DNA from: Cognaticolwellia beringensis
Lineage (GTDB): Bacteria; Pseudomonadota; Gammaproteobacteria; Enterobacterales; Alteromonadaceae
DNA: 64,000 nucleotides
NCBI RefSeq assembly: GCF_002076895.1
Contig: NZ_CP020465.1
Coordinates: forward strand, 3,782,001-3,846,000
Reading direction: 5' to 3'
The notes below the pieces were generated by a model. The model was not told the DNA's origin. It saw only the letters and a list, made by a program, of their open reading frames with translations, and made no database searches. Position numbers and translations under genes: made by a program. How positions within the stretch are numbered: the first letter of the stretch is position 1; each line of letters opens with the position of its first letter. Below, one piece after another: positions 54,424 through 63,760 of the stretch.

Positions 54424-55251
54424 CTAAGCTTTAAAACACATTCGATTATCACCCCCACTTTTTTGTCTAAACAGTACCTGACTGACGGTAAAAAATAGTA
54501 ATGCAAAAATCATTATTACAAATGACTTTGGTTCACTAACTGTTACAGTATTAGACACGCCTTGAATGAAAACATTTTGAAACGCGATAGCTTCATTGTC
54601 GCTATTTGCATTAGCCTTCAGTTCAATTGTTAATAAGTTTCCGGTGTCTAAAATTGACGAAGAAAATGCTGTAAATTGATTGCTGAGTAATATTGAGTTT
54701 ACTGTCATGGGATCGTTAAGGGTTTTTAAGCTGTTATCTTTTAAGCGATAGCTTTGCTGGGAGTCTAGATTACTTACGCCTTGAAAAAGGCTTGAGAATG
54801 GATTGTTGTCGATACTATAGCGCCATTCGAACTCGTCACTACTTTCAAAATCGCCCATGGCTGCCATATCAATTAAAAGCTTTATTGCGGTTAGGTTGGT
54901 AATATCTACTTGCCAGCTAGCGACAGCATCATTGCTTGGGTTGTTCAGATTTACGGTATCCACAATGCCAAAAAAAGCTTGTGTATTAGTACGGGTAATA
55001 ATGCCTAAACTATCGGCTCCTATGTCACTGTTATCTAACAACGCGTTAGGTATATTCAAATCGACATTTCGTTGATAGATTTGAAAGCCATCTGCATTAC
55101 TTGAAAAAGCATCTGTGAATGGATTAGCGTAGCTAATGTGTGGTGAAGAATTTGGGGTTAGAAGGTCATAACTTATTAGTGAGGCATAACTTTTACCTGC
55201 AAGTAAACAAGTGAATAGCGTGGCTGTAATTTTTAATTGAAATTGATTCAT
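54424..55251 (-). CDS. Exported protein with a PEP-CTERM-like C-terminus
   Basis: 275 residues from the ATG at 55251 (AAGGAC 6 bases upstream); the frame is open to 55371. Sec signal MNQFQLKITATLFTCLLAGK, cleaved probably after SYA. The body is rich in Asn, Ser and Asp and beta-like (SSDEFEWRYSIDNN). The C-terminus is SEPKSFVIMIFALLFFTVSQ followed by VLFRQK: a SEP instead of PEP, one membrane helix, then basic residues, so a divergent exosortase sorting tail. I see no exosortase gene in this window. Function unknown. Confidence 0.7.
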   Translation of the reverse strand: MNQFQLKITATLFTCLLAGKSYASLISYDLLTPNSSPHISYANPFTDAFSSNADGFQIYQRNVDLNIPNALLDNSDIGADSLGIITRTNTQAFFGIVDTVNLNNPSNDAVASWQVDITNLTAIKLLIDMAAMGDFESSDEFEWRYSIDNNPFSSLFQGVSNLDSQQSYRLKDNSLKTLNDPMTVNSILLSNQFTAFSSSILDTGNLLTIELKANANSDNEAIAFQNVFIQGVSNTVTVSEPKSFVIMIFALLFFTVSQVLFRQKSGGDNRMCFKA

Positions 55252-55593
55252 AACAAAGTCCTTTTGTTTTAACCTGTTTGGTTGATTTCCTCTAAGATGT
55301 TTTCGCTTGAAATACAAAAGCGAGTAATTAACAGCATTAAATATAACGTCTTTAAATATAACTACTTTCATCCTTGGAGCAGTTTAATATTGCAGTATTT
55401 ATAGTACTATTTTTAATAAACAGTCTATAAAACTTTACATAGTATAGTGCTGGTTTAAATAAATGCGAATTCAGTCGGTTCACAATTTAACTCTCTTAGT
55501 TTGATTGTATGCTTTAGAAAGTATCTATGGCGTAATAAACTCAAAAAATTAATTTACCTATATTTAGGCATGATTTAGGCATAATTTAGTCAT

Positions 55594-55622
55594 AAAAAAA
55601 CCAAGCTACAAGGCTTGGTTTT
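55594..55622 (-). terminator. Rho-independent terminator of the isocitrate dehydrogenase gene
   Basis: On the minus strand AAAACCAAGC pairs with GCTTGGTTTT, followed by a T-run of seven, about 35 bases after the stop codon. Confidence 0.85.
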
Positions 55623-55658
55623 CATTAGAACTATTTATTATTCAGAAGTTATATAGTT

Positions 55659-56666
55659 TTATAGACGCTCTAATACCGCTTGGGTGAAATCTGAAGTGCC
55701 ATGTGTACCGCCTAAATCACGTGTCGTGCGATCACCTGTTTCGATAACGTCAGTGATAGCGCGACGAATATTATCGGCTTTATCTGCCATGCCTAAATAT
55801 TCTAGCATTTGTATAGCAGCTAAAATAACGGACGTTGGGTTTGCCAAGTTTTTACCTGCAATGTCGGGTGCACTACCATGAACAGCTTCAAATATTGCAC
55901 AGCCATTACCAATGTTAGCGCCAGGAGCCATTCCTAGACCACCAACTAAACCAGCACATAGATCAGATAATATATCGCCAAATAGGTTAGTGGTAACAAT
56001 GACGTCAAACTGCTCAGGATTCATTACTAACTGCATACAACAGTTGTCTACGATCATTTCTGTTGATTCAATTTGTGGGTAACGTGCGGCTACTTCACGG
56101 GCAACTTTAAGGAATAGACCTGATGTTGATTTTAGGATATTAGCTTTATGAACGGCAGTAACCTTTTTACGGCCTTCTTTTATAGCAGTTTCGTAAGCAA
56201 AAGTAACAATGCGTTCAGCACCTTCGCGAGTCACAAGGCTCATTGCCTCTGCATGATTGCCATCTTCTGAAACCGTTTGCCCAAGGCCTGAATACATGCC
56301 TTCTGTATTTTCACGAATGGTAATGATATCAATGTTTTCGTAACGCGCTTTTGTGCCTTTAAATGACAACACAGGACGAACATTTGCGTACAGTTGAAAG
56401 TGCTTACGTAATGTCACGTTAATTGAAGTAAAACCATCACCTACTGGCGTTGTTAATGGGCCTTTAAGGGCGATTTTATTTTTTTCAATCAGCGCTAATG
56501 TAGACTCTGGTACTAAATCGCCATGATTCTCTAATGCTGTTAAGCCAGCGTCAGCATACTCATATTCAAAATTACAACCTGCTTTATCAAGGACTTTGAT
56601 AGTTGCATCTATAATATCTGGACCAATACCGTCACCTGGTATCACTGTTATGATTTGTTTTGCCAT
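55659..56666 (-). CDS. NAD-dependent isocitrate dehydrogenase
   Basis: 335 residues. Oxidative decarboxylation of isocitrate to 2-oxoglutarate in the TCA cycle. VIPGDGIGPDIIDATIKVLD at the start, TSINVTLRK with the isocitrate-binding Ser, Asn and Arg, ITIRENTEGMYSG and NLFGDILSDLCAGLVGGLG. Cofactor: the loop reads HGSAPDIAGKNLANPTS, where the Asp-Ile replaces the Lys-Tyr that holds the NADP 2'-phosphate in E. coli Icd, so NAD+ is expected. This short form is common in marine gammaproteobacteria alongside monomeric NADP-IDH. The possibility of an isopropylmalate or homoisocitrate enzyme is low. Confidence 0.92.
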   Translation of the reverse strand: MAKQIITVIPGDGIGPDIIDATIKVLDKAGCNFEYEYADAGLTALENHGDLVPESTLALIEKNKIALKGPLTTPVGDGFTSINVTLRKHFQLYANVRPVLSFKGTKARYENIDIITIRENTEGMYSGLGQTVSEDGNHAEAMSLVTREGAERIVTFAYETAIKEGRKKVTAVHKANILKSTSGLFLKVAREVAARYPQIESTEMIVDNCCMQLVMNPEQFDVIVTTNLFGDILSDLCAGLVGGLGMAPGANIGNGCAIFEAVHGSAPDIAGKNLANPTSVILAAIQMLEYLGMADKADNIRRAITDVIETGDRTTRDLGGTHGTSDFTQAVLERL

Positions 56667-56956
56667 TGTTTCATTACCTTTTGAGTATTACTTTTTTAGT
56701 GATGAGAATCGAGTGTAGTAGTACATATAAGACTACTGCCAACGGGTATAATTTATATGGCAGTTTTTATATCGACTCAACTGTGTTAATGCCTGCAATT
56801 ATAGCAATTAATCGAAACAGTTAGTAAGTATTAACGTTAAACTTTAGTCTTATTTATGGGACAAATATTGATATTAACTGATGAATGATTACGTTAACTG
56901 GATAAATTATGGAATTAATGTGAAATGACTTTGACCTTCAGGGAAACGAAGGAACT

Positions 56957-57025
56957 ATGACTATAGGTTATTTATCTTATTTTATAGCGAAGTTGTTGGT
57001 TTTAGCGCCATTTAAAAGGAGGTGA
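56957..57025 (+). CDS. Possible 22-residue membrane microprotein
   Basis: MTIGYLSYFIAKLLVLAPFK-RR, with AAGGA 5 bases before the ATG and one hydrophobic stretch closed by basic residues. It sits in a 490-base region between two minus-strand genes that otherwise shows nothing. Too short to trust without conservation or expression data. Confidence 0.2.
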   Translation: MTIGYLSYFIAKLLVLAPFKRR

Positions 57026-57156
57026 TAATTAATCTATATATAAAATTAAAATCAACGATAGACTTTAGAAGCCTTAACCATAACTAGTCGATGACTTTAA
57101 ATACTACTTTATTAATATGAGTGAGTAAGTGTTAGTAAGAGTTAATAATCGCTTCA

Positions 57157-57534
57157 TTAAAAGTCTTTAAATTGCTGGTAAGCTGTTTTACCAATGGCAG
57201 TTAAAATCCCGTTAGTAAACAGTAATGCGGTACATTCATCTTGCGTTGTTATGCCGTCAGACTTTACGTGTTGCGTACGGTAAAAGCTGACTTGGTAACT
57301 GCTTTCGTTGACTAACTTGGCTTCAGTAATATCTGGACTGCCTAGTTGCTCTATAGCACTATTAAAGTTAAATTTTTTCAGTTCAAGTTTCGCTATAAAT
57401 TGTCGATTATAGGCTTCTCGGTCTTCCCATTGCATTTTTGCTGGGCTGTCATCGTAAAAATTCACCACTAATGCGACAAAAATGCCATATGCAATTAATG
57501 CGACTAATATTCTAGCAATAACTTTTTTATTCAC
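57157..57534 (-). CDS. DUF3192 domain-containing protein, membrane-anchored
   Basis: 125 residues from the GTG at 57534 (AAGGA 6 bases upstream); the frame is open to 57588. One N-terminal membrane helix (IARILVALIAYGIFVALVVN), then the DUF3192 domain: WEDREAYNRQFIAKLELKKF, LGSPDITEAKL, YQVSFYRTQHVKSDGITTQD, ECTALLFTNGILTAIG. Probably periplasmic or membrane-attached; function unknown. A second DUF3192 gene begins at 63761. Lies 139 bases after the xni stop region on the same strand, with no shared operon evident. Confidence 0.85.
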   Translation of the reverse strand: MNKKVIARILVALIAYGIFVALVVNFYDDSPAKMQWEDREAYNRQFIAKLELKKFNFNSAIEQLGSPDITEAKLVNESSYQVSFYRTQHVKSDGITTQDECTALLFTNGILTAIGKTAYQQFKDF

Positions 57535-57673
57535 TTTTATTCCTTGAATCTTGCTAATCAATGGTTTTATTATCATTCGTAATAACAAAAAACTTAGTTT
57601 TAGTTATTATTTTTTAGTACGTTTAATGACGACATTACAAATGATGGTGATAAGGACTAATGTTACCAGATTG

Positions 57674-58495
57674 TTAACTACTGGCAAGTTCATTTTCATT
57701 AGGTAGTCTGATATCTTTTAAATTGAAGCCTAAAGGAATATCGATTTTTAACGTCAGTAGTTTGCGACTTAATGCTATTTGCTCATCATGGAGTGATAGT
57801 TTTTCACTGATGCTACTTTTTAAGTCTGTCGCACTAAGAATACTTTTAATTGAGCCGTACTGATTTAATAATTTGGAAGCCGTTACTTGCCCAATTCCAG
57901 CTACACCTGGTATTTTGTTGGTGTTATCGCCAGTTAATGTCCACAAGTCCATTAATTTATCTGGCTTTACACTAAATTTGTTAACTACATACTCTTCGTC
58001 TAAATAGCGTCGGTTAAAATAGTCATAAACTTTTATATTGGGGTTAAGTAGCGATAAAAAACATTTATCTGTAGAGACTATAGTGACATTTTGCCCTCTT
58101 AATGCGACTTTTATCGCTAAGGTAGCAATTAAATCGTCAGCTTCGTCAGCTTCTGACACTAAAGAATCAACAAAATTTTTCATAAAACGATCCTGAATAT
58201 CGGGTAACTTATCAGCCAAATGCTCAGGCATTTTTTTACGGCCTTTTTTATAGTCAGGAAAAATATCGTATCGCCAACATGGTGCTTGCGAGTCAAAAAC
58301 GGCAAGCGCATGAGTTGGTTGTAATTGATCTAATATTTTCTGCAAAGCTTGTTCACAGGCTTTGGCGGTATTAAACAAAACTTGTTGCTTGGTATTTTCA
58401 GCCAATTCATTATTTAACAAAAAAGGCCGTTCTTGGACAGCATAAATTCTTCTGATCAAATTTAATGCATCAATTAATACCAAATGAACCGTCAT
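57674..58495 (-). CDS. xni: Flap endonuclease Xni (ExoIX)
   Basis: 273 residues. N-terminal nuclease domain with VLIDALNLIRRIYAV, VFDSQAPCWRYDIFPDYKKG and SEADEADDLIATLA (acidic metal ligands), followed by the helix-hairpin-helix region GDNTNKIPGVAGIGQVTASK. Matches E. coli ExoIX in length plus about 20 residues. Starts 5 bases after ppnN, so cotranscribed. Confidence 0.93.
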   Translation of the reverse strand: MTVHLVLIDALNLIRRIYAVQERPFLLNNELAENTKQQVLFNTAKACEQALQKILDQLQPTHALAVFDSQAPCWRYDIFPDYKKGRKKMPEHLADKLPDIQDRFMKNFVDSLVSEADEADDLIATLAIKVALRGQNVTIVSTDKCFLSLLNPNIKVYDYFNRRYLDEEYVVNKFSVKPDKLMDLWTLTGDNTNKIPGVAGIGQVTASKLLNQYGSIKSILSATDLKSSISEKLSLHDEQIALSRKLLTLKIDIPLGFNLKDIRLPNENELASS

Positions 58496-58500
58496 AAAGT

Positions 58501-59841
58501 CTAACCTTCAATGACTGTATAACAAGGAATATATTTACTGCCGGGTAGTTTCATTCTTTGTTGCTGGACGAAAGAATGTAATAAAGTATCCATTAACGCC
58601 ATTATTTTACTATCACCACTTATTTCAAATGGCCCGTTTTCTCGGATGGCTTTTATTCCGCTTGCTTTGACGTTACCTGCGACAATACCAGAGAACGCAC
58701 GGCGTAAATTTGCGGCTAAAGCAGCTATGCTTTGGTCATAATGTAAATTTAATGAGGCCATTTTTTCGTGATTTGGATCAAAAGGCTGTTGAAACTCAGC
58801 TTCAATAACTAATGACCAATTGAAATGATAAGAGTCACCAGTAAGTTTACGATGTGCAACCACATCTTTGGTGGTTGATTTCAAGGTTTTGGCGACTTGT
58901 TCTGGGTCGTCAATAATAATTTCATAAAGTTGTTGTGCTGATTCACCTAACGTGGCGCCAATGAAGGTATCAATTTGTTGAAAATATTCAGCGCTTTCAA
59001 TTGGCCCCGTTAAAATAATAGGTAATTTTTGTGATTGATTTTTAGGGTGTAACATAATACCCAAAATATAAAGTAACTCTTCTGCTGTGCCTGCTCCACC
59101 GGGGAATATAATTATACCGTGTGACATACGTACAAACGCTTCTAAACGCTTCTCAATGTCAGGCATGATAACCAATTCATTAACGATAGGGTTTGGCGGT
59201 TCCGCGGCAATAATACTTGGTTCAGTTAACCCTATATAACGACCCGTAGCGTTGCGTTGCTTAGCATGACCAAACGTTGCTCCTTTCATAGGACCTTTCA
59301 TTGCGCCAGGCCCGCAGCCAGTACAAATGTTAAAACCTCTAAGCCCAAGATGATAGCCCACCTGCTTGGTATATTTATATTCAATACTATTAATGGAGTG
59401 TCCACCCCAGCAAGTGATCAAATTAGGTGAGCTGTCAGGGATTATGGCGTTAGCATTGCGTAGCATATCGAAAATAACATTAGTGGTACTGTCAATTGCG
59501 TTTGAATTGTAACAATCACCGATAAATAATATATCGCGTAACACCGCAGAAAGGTGTTCTTGTATACCTTTTATAATAACACCGTCTACAAAGGCATGTT
59601 TTGGCGGATTATCTAATGCTAATTTCACGCCACGCTCACGTCGTAATACTTGAATTTGAAAGTCGAGAAATTGTTGATAGATATCTTCAGCATTGTCGGT
59701 ATGACTGCCGGCATTAAGAACGGCCAATGAACAATTACGATAGAGATTATAGAGTTCACTAGTTGCTGATTGTTGTAAGTGATCAACTTCTGCTTGAGAC
59801 AGTAAGTTCATTTTACCTACGGGATTAACTTGAGTGTGCAT
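58501..59841 (-). CDS. ppnN: Pyrimidine/purine nucleotide 5'-monophosphate nucleosidase PpnN
   Basis: 446 residues, LOG-family enzyme (formerly YgdH) that hydrolyses nucleotide monophosphates to base and ribose-5-phosphate; E. coli PpnN is activated by (p)ppGpp. [34 protein letters not shown], the [15 protein letters not shown] loop and the [20 protein letters not shown] catalytic motif. GAGGAAG precedes the ATG. Middle gene of the diguanylate cyclase-ppnN-xni unit. Confidence 0.95.
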   Translation of the reverse strand: MHTQVNPVGKMNLLSQAEVDHLQQSATSELYNLYRNCSLAVLNAGSHTDNAEDIYQQFLDFQIQVLRRERGVKLALDNPPKHAFVDGVIIKGIQEHLSAVLRDILFIGDCYNSNAIDSTTNVIFDMLRNANAIIPDSSPNLITCWGGHSINSIEYKYTKQVGYHLGLRGFNICTGCGPGAMKGPMKGATFGHAKQRNATGRYIGLTEPSIIAAEPPNPIVNELVIMPDIEKRLEAFVRMSHGIIIFPGGAGTAEELLYILGIMLHPKNQSQKLPIILTGPIESAEYFQQIDTFIGATLGESAQQLYEIIIDDPEQVAKTLKSTTKDVVAHRKLTGDSYHFNWSLVIEAEFQQPFDPNHEKMASLNLHYDQSIAALAANLRRAFSGIVAGNVKASGIKAIRENGPFEISGDSKIMALMDTLLHSFVQQQRMKLPGSKYIPCYTVIEG

Positions 59842-59861
59842 AATTCAACTTCCTCTATTTT

Positions 59862-61496
59862 TTACCCGTATACCACTTTATTTTTACCATCATGCTTTGC
59901 TTGATACAGTGCGGTATCTGCACGTTCGAATGCAGAATGCACAATATCATCTCTTTGTACTAGAGTGACGCCAACAGATAAAGTAATACTGACACGAGTG
60001 CCTTTAAAGGTGAATGGTAAGCTTGCCACTTTTTTACGTAACATGTTGAGTTTGTTCATCACAGTGATTTTGTCTACACCTTTAAAAATTAAGACAAATT
60101 CTTCTCCGCCATATCGGCTAATAAAAACATCTTTGCCCATAACTTTTGTTAAGGTCTCAGCAATAACTTGTAACGTTTTATCACCAGCAGTATGACCGTA
60201 AGTGTCATTTATACGTTTAAAGTCATCTAAATCAACAACCGTGATCGCTAAATCAAACTGTTTATGGTGAAAGCGAACAAGTTCTTTTGCAAAATACTCA
60301 TCAAACGCTGCTCTATTGGCTAATTTGGTTAAAGCATCTTGGAAGCTTTTAGCCTGAACTTCTTGAATGCGCTTTTCAAAAACTTTACTTTGTTGCTCTA
60401 ATTGTTCTACCTGTGCGGACATATTATTTAGCTTTTCGTGTAAAGCCAAACGTTGTTCTTCTTCTAATTTAGATTTATTTTCCAGTGTCTTAGCAATTTG
60501 CTGAATTTTATCATTAACATCGACTTTCATTTCGGTTAATGAACCTGCGTCGATAATACCAATACTAACTTCGTTTATTTTGTCAGATAGTTCTTTATTG
60601 ATTTTGGCATTCTCAATACTACATTCTGAGGAACTAGTAAGCGTTGCAGCTACTGAAACTTGAACAGAAGTCAGTGTTTCGCTCAGTGTAGATAAAAACA
60701 CTTTAGCTCTACTGCGTTCCTGCTCTAAATCTTCAATCATAAAATCGAAAACATTGAGGCATGTTGTCATTAATATTTGATTTGAAACTTGACCGTGTAA
60801 ACTGGATTTAATTTTGGTGATATCAGCTTTATGCTTTTTGGAAATAACTAACGTATTGAGGATGGAGCTAAACCGTCCAAGTAATTCCTTCGGAGCAATT
60901 TGTTCAGTAACTGGGCTTGTTTCAGATACCTCATTGCTGTCAACCTTATTGCATTTACTAATAGCAACAGGCTGGCTCACCTTTGGTGATTGTTCCGCTG
61001 GTTGTCTGATCTGTGTATGAATTACATTTTCATAGAAGGCTATAAACTCGCTCATTAATGGTATGTATTGCACTAATGACGAGTGGCTTTCCTCTGCTTT
61101 GTTAATCAAGCCTTGCAATTGACGACGACTTTCCTTTGGAAAGCCTTTAACTTTTTGCAGACCCGTACCAGAGTTATTTAATTGTTTGTGTATTTTTATG
61201 CTGTTTTTATCATTTTTTAGCGAGTGCTGTCGTAAAAGTGTCGATATCGCTTTTATATCTTTTTCTATATCTGTGAAGCTTATAGATGTTTTTAGGGTTG
61301 TTCTTAACTTAGCTAACTTATTATCAAGTAATATGTCAGTGCCTTTGCAAGCTTGAGATAATTTGCTAATAAAACTGGTTAAAAGAACCGATTGTGCACT
61401 AAATTCGTTTTCTAGCTCACTTCGAGCGATAATAGCGGAGTTAAGTCGAGATTTTAAATCTTTGATAGTTTTTTCCGCAACAGAAGTTTCGCTCAT
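59862..61496 (-). CDS. Diguanylate cyclase (GGEEF) with long helical N-terminus
   Basis: 544 residues, no membrane helix. Residues 1-380 are helical with several coiled-coil stretches (KLEEEQRLALHEKLNNMSAQ and onward near 340-380), possibly a sensory or oligomerising part. C-terminal GGDEF domain from about 385: ALTKLANRAAFDEYFAKEL, DDFKRINDTYGHTAGDKTL, active site SRYGGEEFVLIF, and the final TALYQAKHDGKNKVVYG. The catalytic residues are intact, so it should make cyclic-di-GMP. AAGGGAAG precedes the ATG. It starts the unit with ppnN (20-base gap) and xni. Confidence 0.92.
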   Translation of the reverse strand: MSETSVAEKTIKDLKSRLNSAIIARSELENEFSAQSVLLTSFISKLSQACKGTDILLDNKLAKLRTTLKTSISFTDIEKDIKAISTLLRQHSLKNDKNSIKIHKQLNNSGTGLQKVKGFPKESRRQLQGLINKAEESHSSLVQYIPLMSEFIAFYENVIHTQIRQPAEQSPKVSQPVAISKCNKVDSNEVSETSPVTEQIAPKELLGRFSSILNTLVISKKHKADITKIKSSLHGQVSNQILMTTCLNVFDFMIEDLEQERSRAKVFLSTLSETLTSVQVSVAATLTSSSECSIENAKINKELSDKINEVSIGIIDAGSLTEMKVDVNDKIQQIAKTLENKSKLEEEQRLALHEKLNNMSAQVEQLEQQSKVFEKRIQEVQAKSFQDALTKLANRAAFDEYFAKELVRFHHKQFDLAITVVDLDDFKRINDTYGHTAGDKTLQVIAETLTKVMGKDVFISRYGGEEFVLIFKGVDKITVMNKLNMLRKKVASLPFTFKGTRVSITLSVGVTLVQRDDIVHSAFERADTALYQAKHDGKNKVVYG

Positions 61497-61551
61497 TAAA
61501 TTCTTCCCTTAAACACGATACGATGAAAGTAGACACTAATTAGTTTTATTG

Positions 61552-61587
61552 AAATACAGCTTTAACATCAAGGGTAAAGCTGTATTT
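61552..61587. terminator. 13-bp stem-loop between queF and the diguanylate cyclase gene
   Basis: AAATACAGCTTTA pairs perfectly with TAAAGCTGTATTT across 10 bases. About 95 bases after queF on the minus strand and 55 before the cyclase ATG. T-rich sequence follows only loosely, so its role as the queF terminator is likely but not certain. Confidence 0.55.
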
Positions 61588-61680
61588 TAGTATATATTAA
61601 TAATAAACATAACCGTATAAAAAGCTAGCATAAGTGTATATCAATCACGCGTTTGTTTAAAAACTACTCATTATTGCACT

Positions 61681-62532
61681 TTATTGCCTAAGTGTTCTTA
61701 ATTTAGGTGCTTTTATCTCAGTAGTTGAGCGGAAAGGATTAATATCTAAACCGCCTCTTCGTGTGTATCTGGCGAAAACAGTTAGACTTTCCATATGGCA
61801 AAAGCGCTTGATGTCACAAAATATCCGTTCAACACATTGTTCGTGAAATTCATTGTGTTGACGAAATGAAATTAAATACTTTAATAAGGTTTCATGACAA
61901 ATTTGTTTACCTTGGTATTTTATATAAACACTTGCCCAGTCAGGTTGATTAGTAATTAAGCAGTTTGATTTTAATAAATGGCAAACTAAATATTCTGCTA
62001 CGTTATTGCCTTCTTGCTCACCAGCATTTTTTAATATATCGGGTGCTAATTGATATTGGTTAATTTCAATATCAAGATCATCTATGCACAACGCTGTATC
62101 AGTAGATAAACTAAGAGCAGGGCAGTTATCAACCGGAAACAGTTTTACTTCAGCTGAAGCGCCTGCAGTGGCTGATAAATCTTTTCTTAACGCAGACTCT
62201 ACGCTTTGCCATGAGGGAAATTGGGTTTGATTAAAGCTATTTAAGTACAGCTTAAATGACTTTGATTCAACAATGCTAGGACTCGTGCATGGAAAACTAA
62301 ACTCAGCAACAGCAACTACAGGCTTACCTTTGTCATTAAGCCATGAAAGTTCATAGCCATACCAAACATCTTCACCTGTAAAAGGAAGGTTATTAGCTGT
62401 TAAGCCTAAACTGTCTCTATTTAAGCTTCTTGGTACCGCTTGTAGTAATTCTGGGTTATATTGACTGCAATAGTTTGTTGCTTTTCCAAGCGTTAAGTTG
62501 CTTAACGCATTTGCGTTTGTATAAGTGCTCAT
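61681..62532 (-). CDS. queF: NADPH-dependent 7-cyano-7-deazaguanine reductase QueF
   Basis: 283 residues from the ATG at 62532, matching E. coli QueF (282); the frame is open to 62583. Reduces preQ0 to preQ1 in queuosine synthesis. The QueF motif ESKSFKLYLNSFN near 95, the catalytic Cys in LLKSNCLITNQPDW near 195 with the conserved Asp a few residues later, and HNEFHEQCVERIF near 240. Divergent from syd, as in E. coli. Confidence 0.97.
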   Translation of the reverse strand: MSTYTNANALSNLTLGKATNYCSQYNPELLQAVPRSLNRDSLGLTANNLPFTGEDVWYGYELSWLNDKGKPVVAVAEFSFPCTSPSIVESKSFKLYLNSFNQTQFPSWQSVESALRKDLSATAGASAEVKLFPVDNCPALSLSTDTALCIDDLDIEINQYQLAPDILKNAGEQEGNNVAEYLVCHLLKSNCLITNQPDWASVYIKYQGKQICHETLLKYLISFRQHNEFHEQCVERIFCDIKRFCHMESLTVFARYTRRGGLDINPFRSTTEIKAPKLRTLRQ

Positions 62533-62604
62533 TTTGAGTAACTTCTTCTCTGGTTGTAACAATGCTGATAAAATTTTCTTCATTTTATAGGAATTAATCG
62601 TTAG

Positions 62605-63186
62605 ATGAAAATATCAAATTATTCTCTTAATGATCTCGTATGGCATTTTTCTCAAGATTACTTAAAAGCGTACCAACATAGATTTGAACATTTACCTATT
62701 ACTCATATAGTTGAGGATTGGGCGTCACCTTGCGAGCAAGGTGTGTATAAAGAAGAGTTTTCGCTTTGGCATCCGATAAAAGTGGATGAAGAACTGACTT
62801 TCGATAATGTTGAAGAGGCCTTGGAAGTAAAACTTCATGATGACATTAAACAATATTTTACCGCTATGTACAGTGATAGCTTAGACGCAAGTTGCTCAGA
62901 AGGGGATTTGTCATTGTTATTTGCATGGAGCAGCAAAGATTTCTCTCGTTTACAAGAAAATATCATTGGTCATATTTTAATGAAAACGAAATTAAAACAA
63001 AAGTTGACGATATTTTTTGCCATCACTGATGATGACGACCATATCATATCCTTAGACAATGAAACTGGCTCAGTTTGGGTCGAAAAAGTCGGCTGCGATC
63101 CGCATAAAAAAATAGCGGATACACTTGCTGATTTTATTTCGCAACTTACGCCACGGATACCACCAAAAGCTATCGAAAATGATTAG
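62605..63186 (+). CDS. syd: SecY-interacting protein Syd
   Basis: 193 residues. Soluble protein that binds SecY and can remove poorly assembled SecY complexes. EDWASPCEQG, WHPIKVDEE, LHDDIKQYFTAMYSD and SLDNETGSVWVEKVG are the family blocks. Divergent from queF with 72 bases between the two starts, the usual arrangement. Confidence 0.95.
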   Translation: MKISNYSLNDLVWHFSQDYLKAYQHRFEHLPITHIVEDWASPCEQGVYKEEFSLWHPIKVDEELTFDNVEEALEVKLHDDIKQYFTAMYSDSLDASCSEGDLSLLFAWSSKDFSRLQENIIGHILMKTKLKQKLTIFFAITDDDDHIISLDNETGSVWVEKVGCDPHKKIADTLADFISQLTPRIPPKAIEND

Positions 63187-63258
63187 CAAGATTTAATCCG
63201 ACTATTAAAATGCTAATTTATTTGAATTGAATGGTTTATATACAGACTGTTTATGAGG

Positions 63259-63588
63259 CTATTGTTTTTTAGCCAATTGATTTTCCAATAGCTGTTTTAC
63301 CTGCTGTTTTAATTCAATAATTTCTTGCTGTAATGGCGCTAGGGCATTTGCTATAAGTAAGCTTATTTCTTCTGGGTTAGCTTTTTTAACAGTAGATGCC
63401 TTCGTTGTAATGTCTTTTTGTGGAGCATTTATAAACTCTGGGTCGTGATGCCAGTTTTTTAAAGCGGAAATGATTTTAGGCAAAGGTACCGTTTGGCTCA
63501 GACGACTTTTAATCAGCGCGACACTTGGCACTTTACCATCATTGGCTAGCTTGTTGGCGATGACGGAAATTTCATCAAATATAGTCAT
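63259..63588 (-). CDS. Hypothetical protein with KfrA-like N-terminus
   Basis: 109 residues. N-terminal helical region IANKLANDGKVPSVALIKSR and LPKIISALKNWHHDPEF resembles the N-terminal DNA-binding region of KfrA-type proteins (a Gly-Lys-x-Pro-Ser turn followed by a helix and a Trp). C-terminal 30 residues are a coiled coil (ALAPLQQEIIELKQQVKQLL). DNA-binding is an inference. Stand-alone and convergent with syd. Confidence 0.65.
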   Translation of the reverse strand: MTIFDEISVIANKLANDGKVPSVALIKSRLSQTVPLPKIISALKNWHHDPEFINAPQKDITTKASTVKKANPEEISLLIANALAPLQQEIIELKQQVKQLLENQLAKKQ

Positions 63589-63760
63589 AAATTATAACTC
63601 AAGTGTAAAAGAGACAATATTTTAGCGAAAAACACCAACTTTGTCTCGCTATGATTTTAGTTTTTTTGTTTATATTTAATTTAATCAATTAGTTAGAGAA
63701 GTGGTTTGGCATTTGCAACCATTTGTATAAAACCATTACTTTTGATGAGAGAAAAATAAA

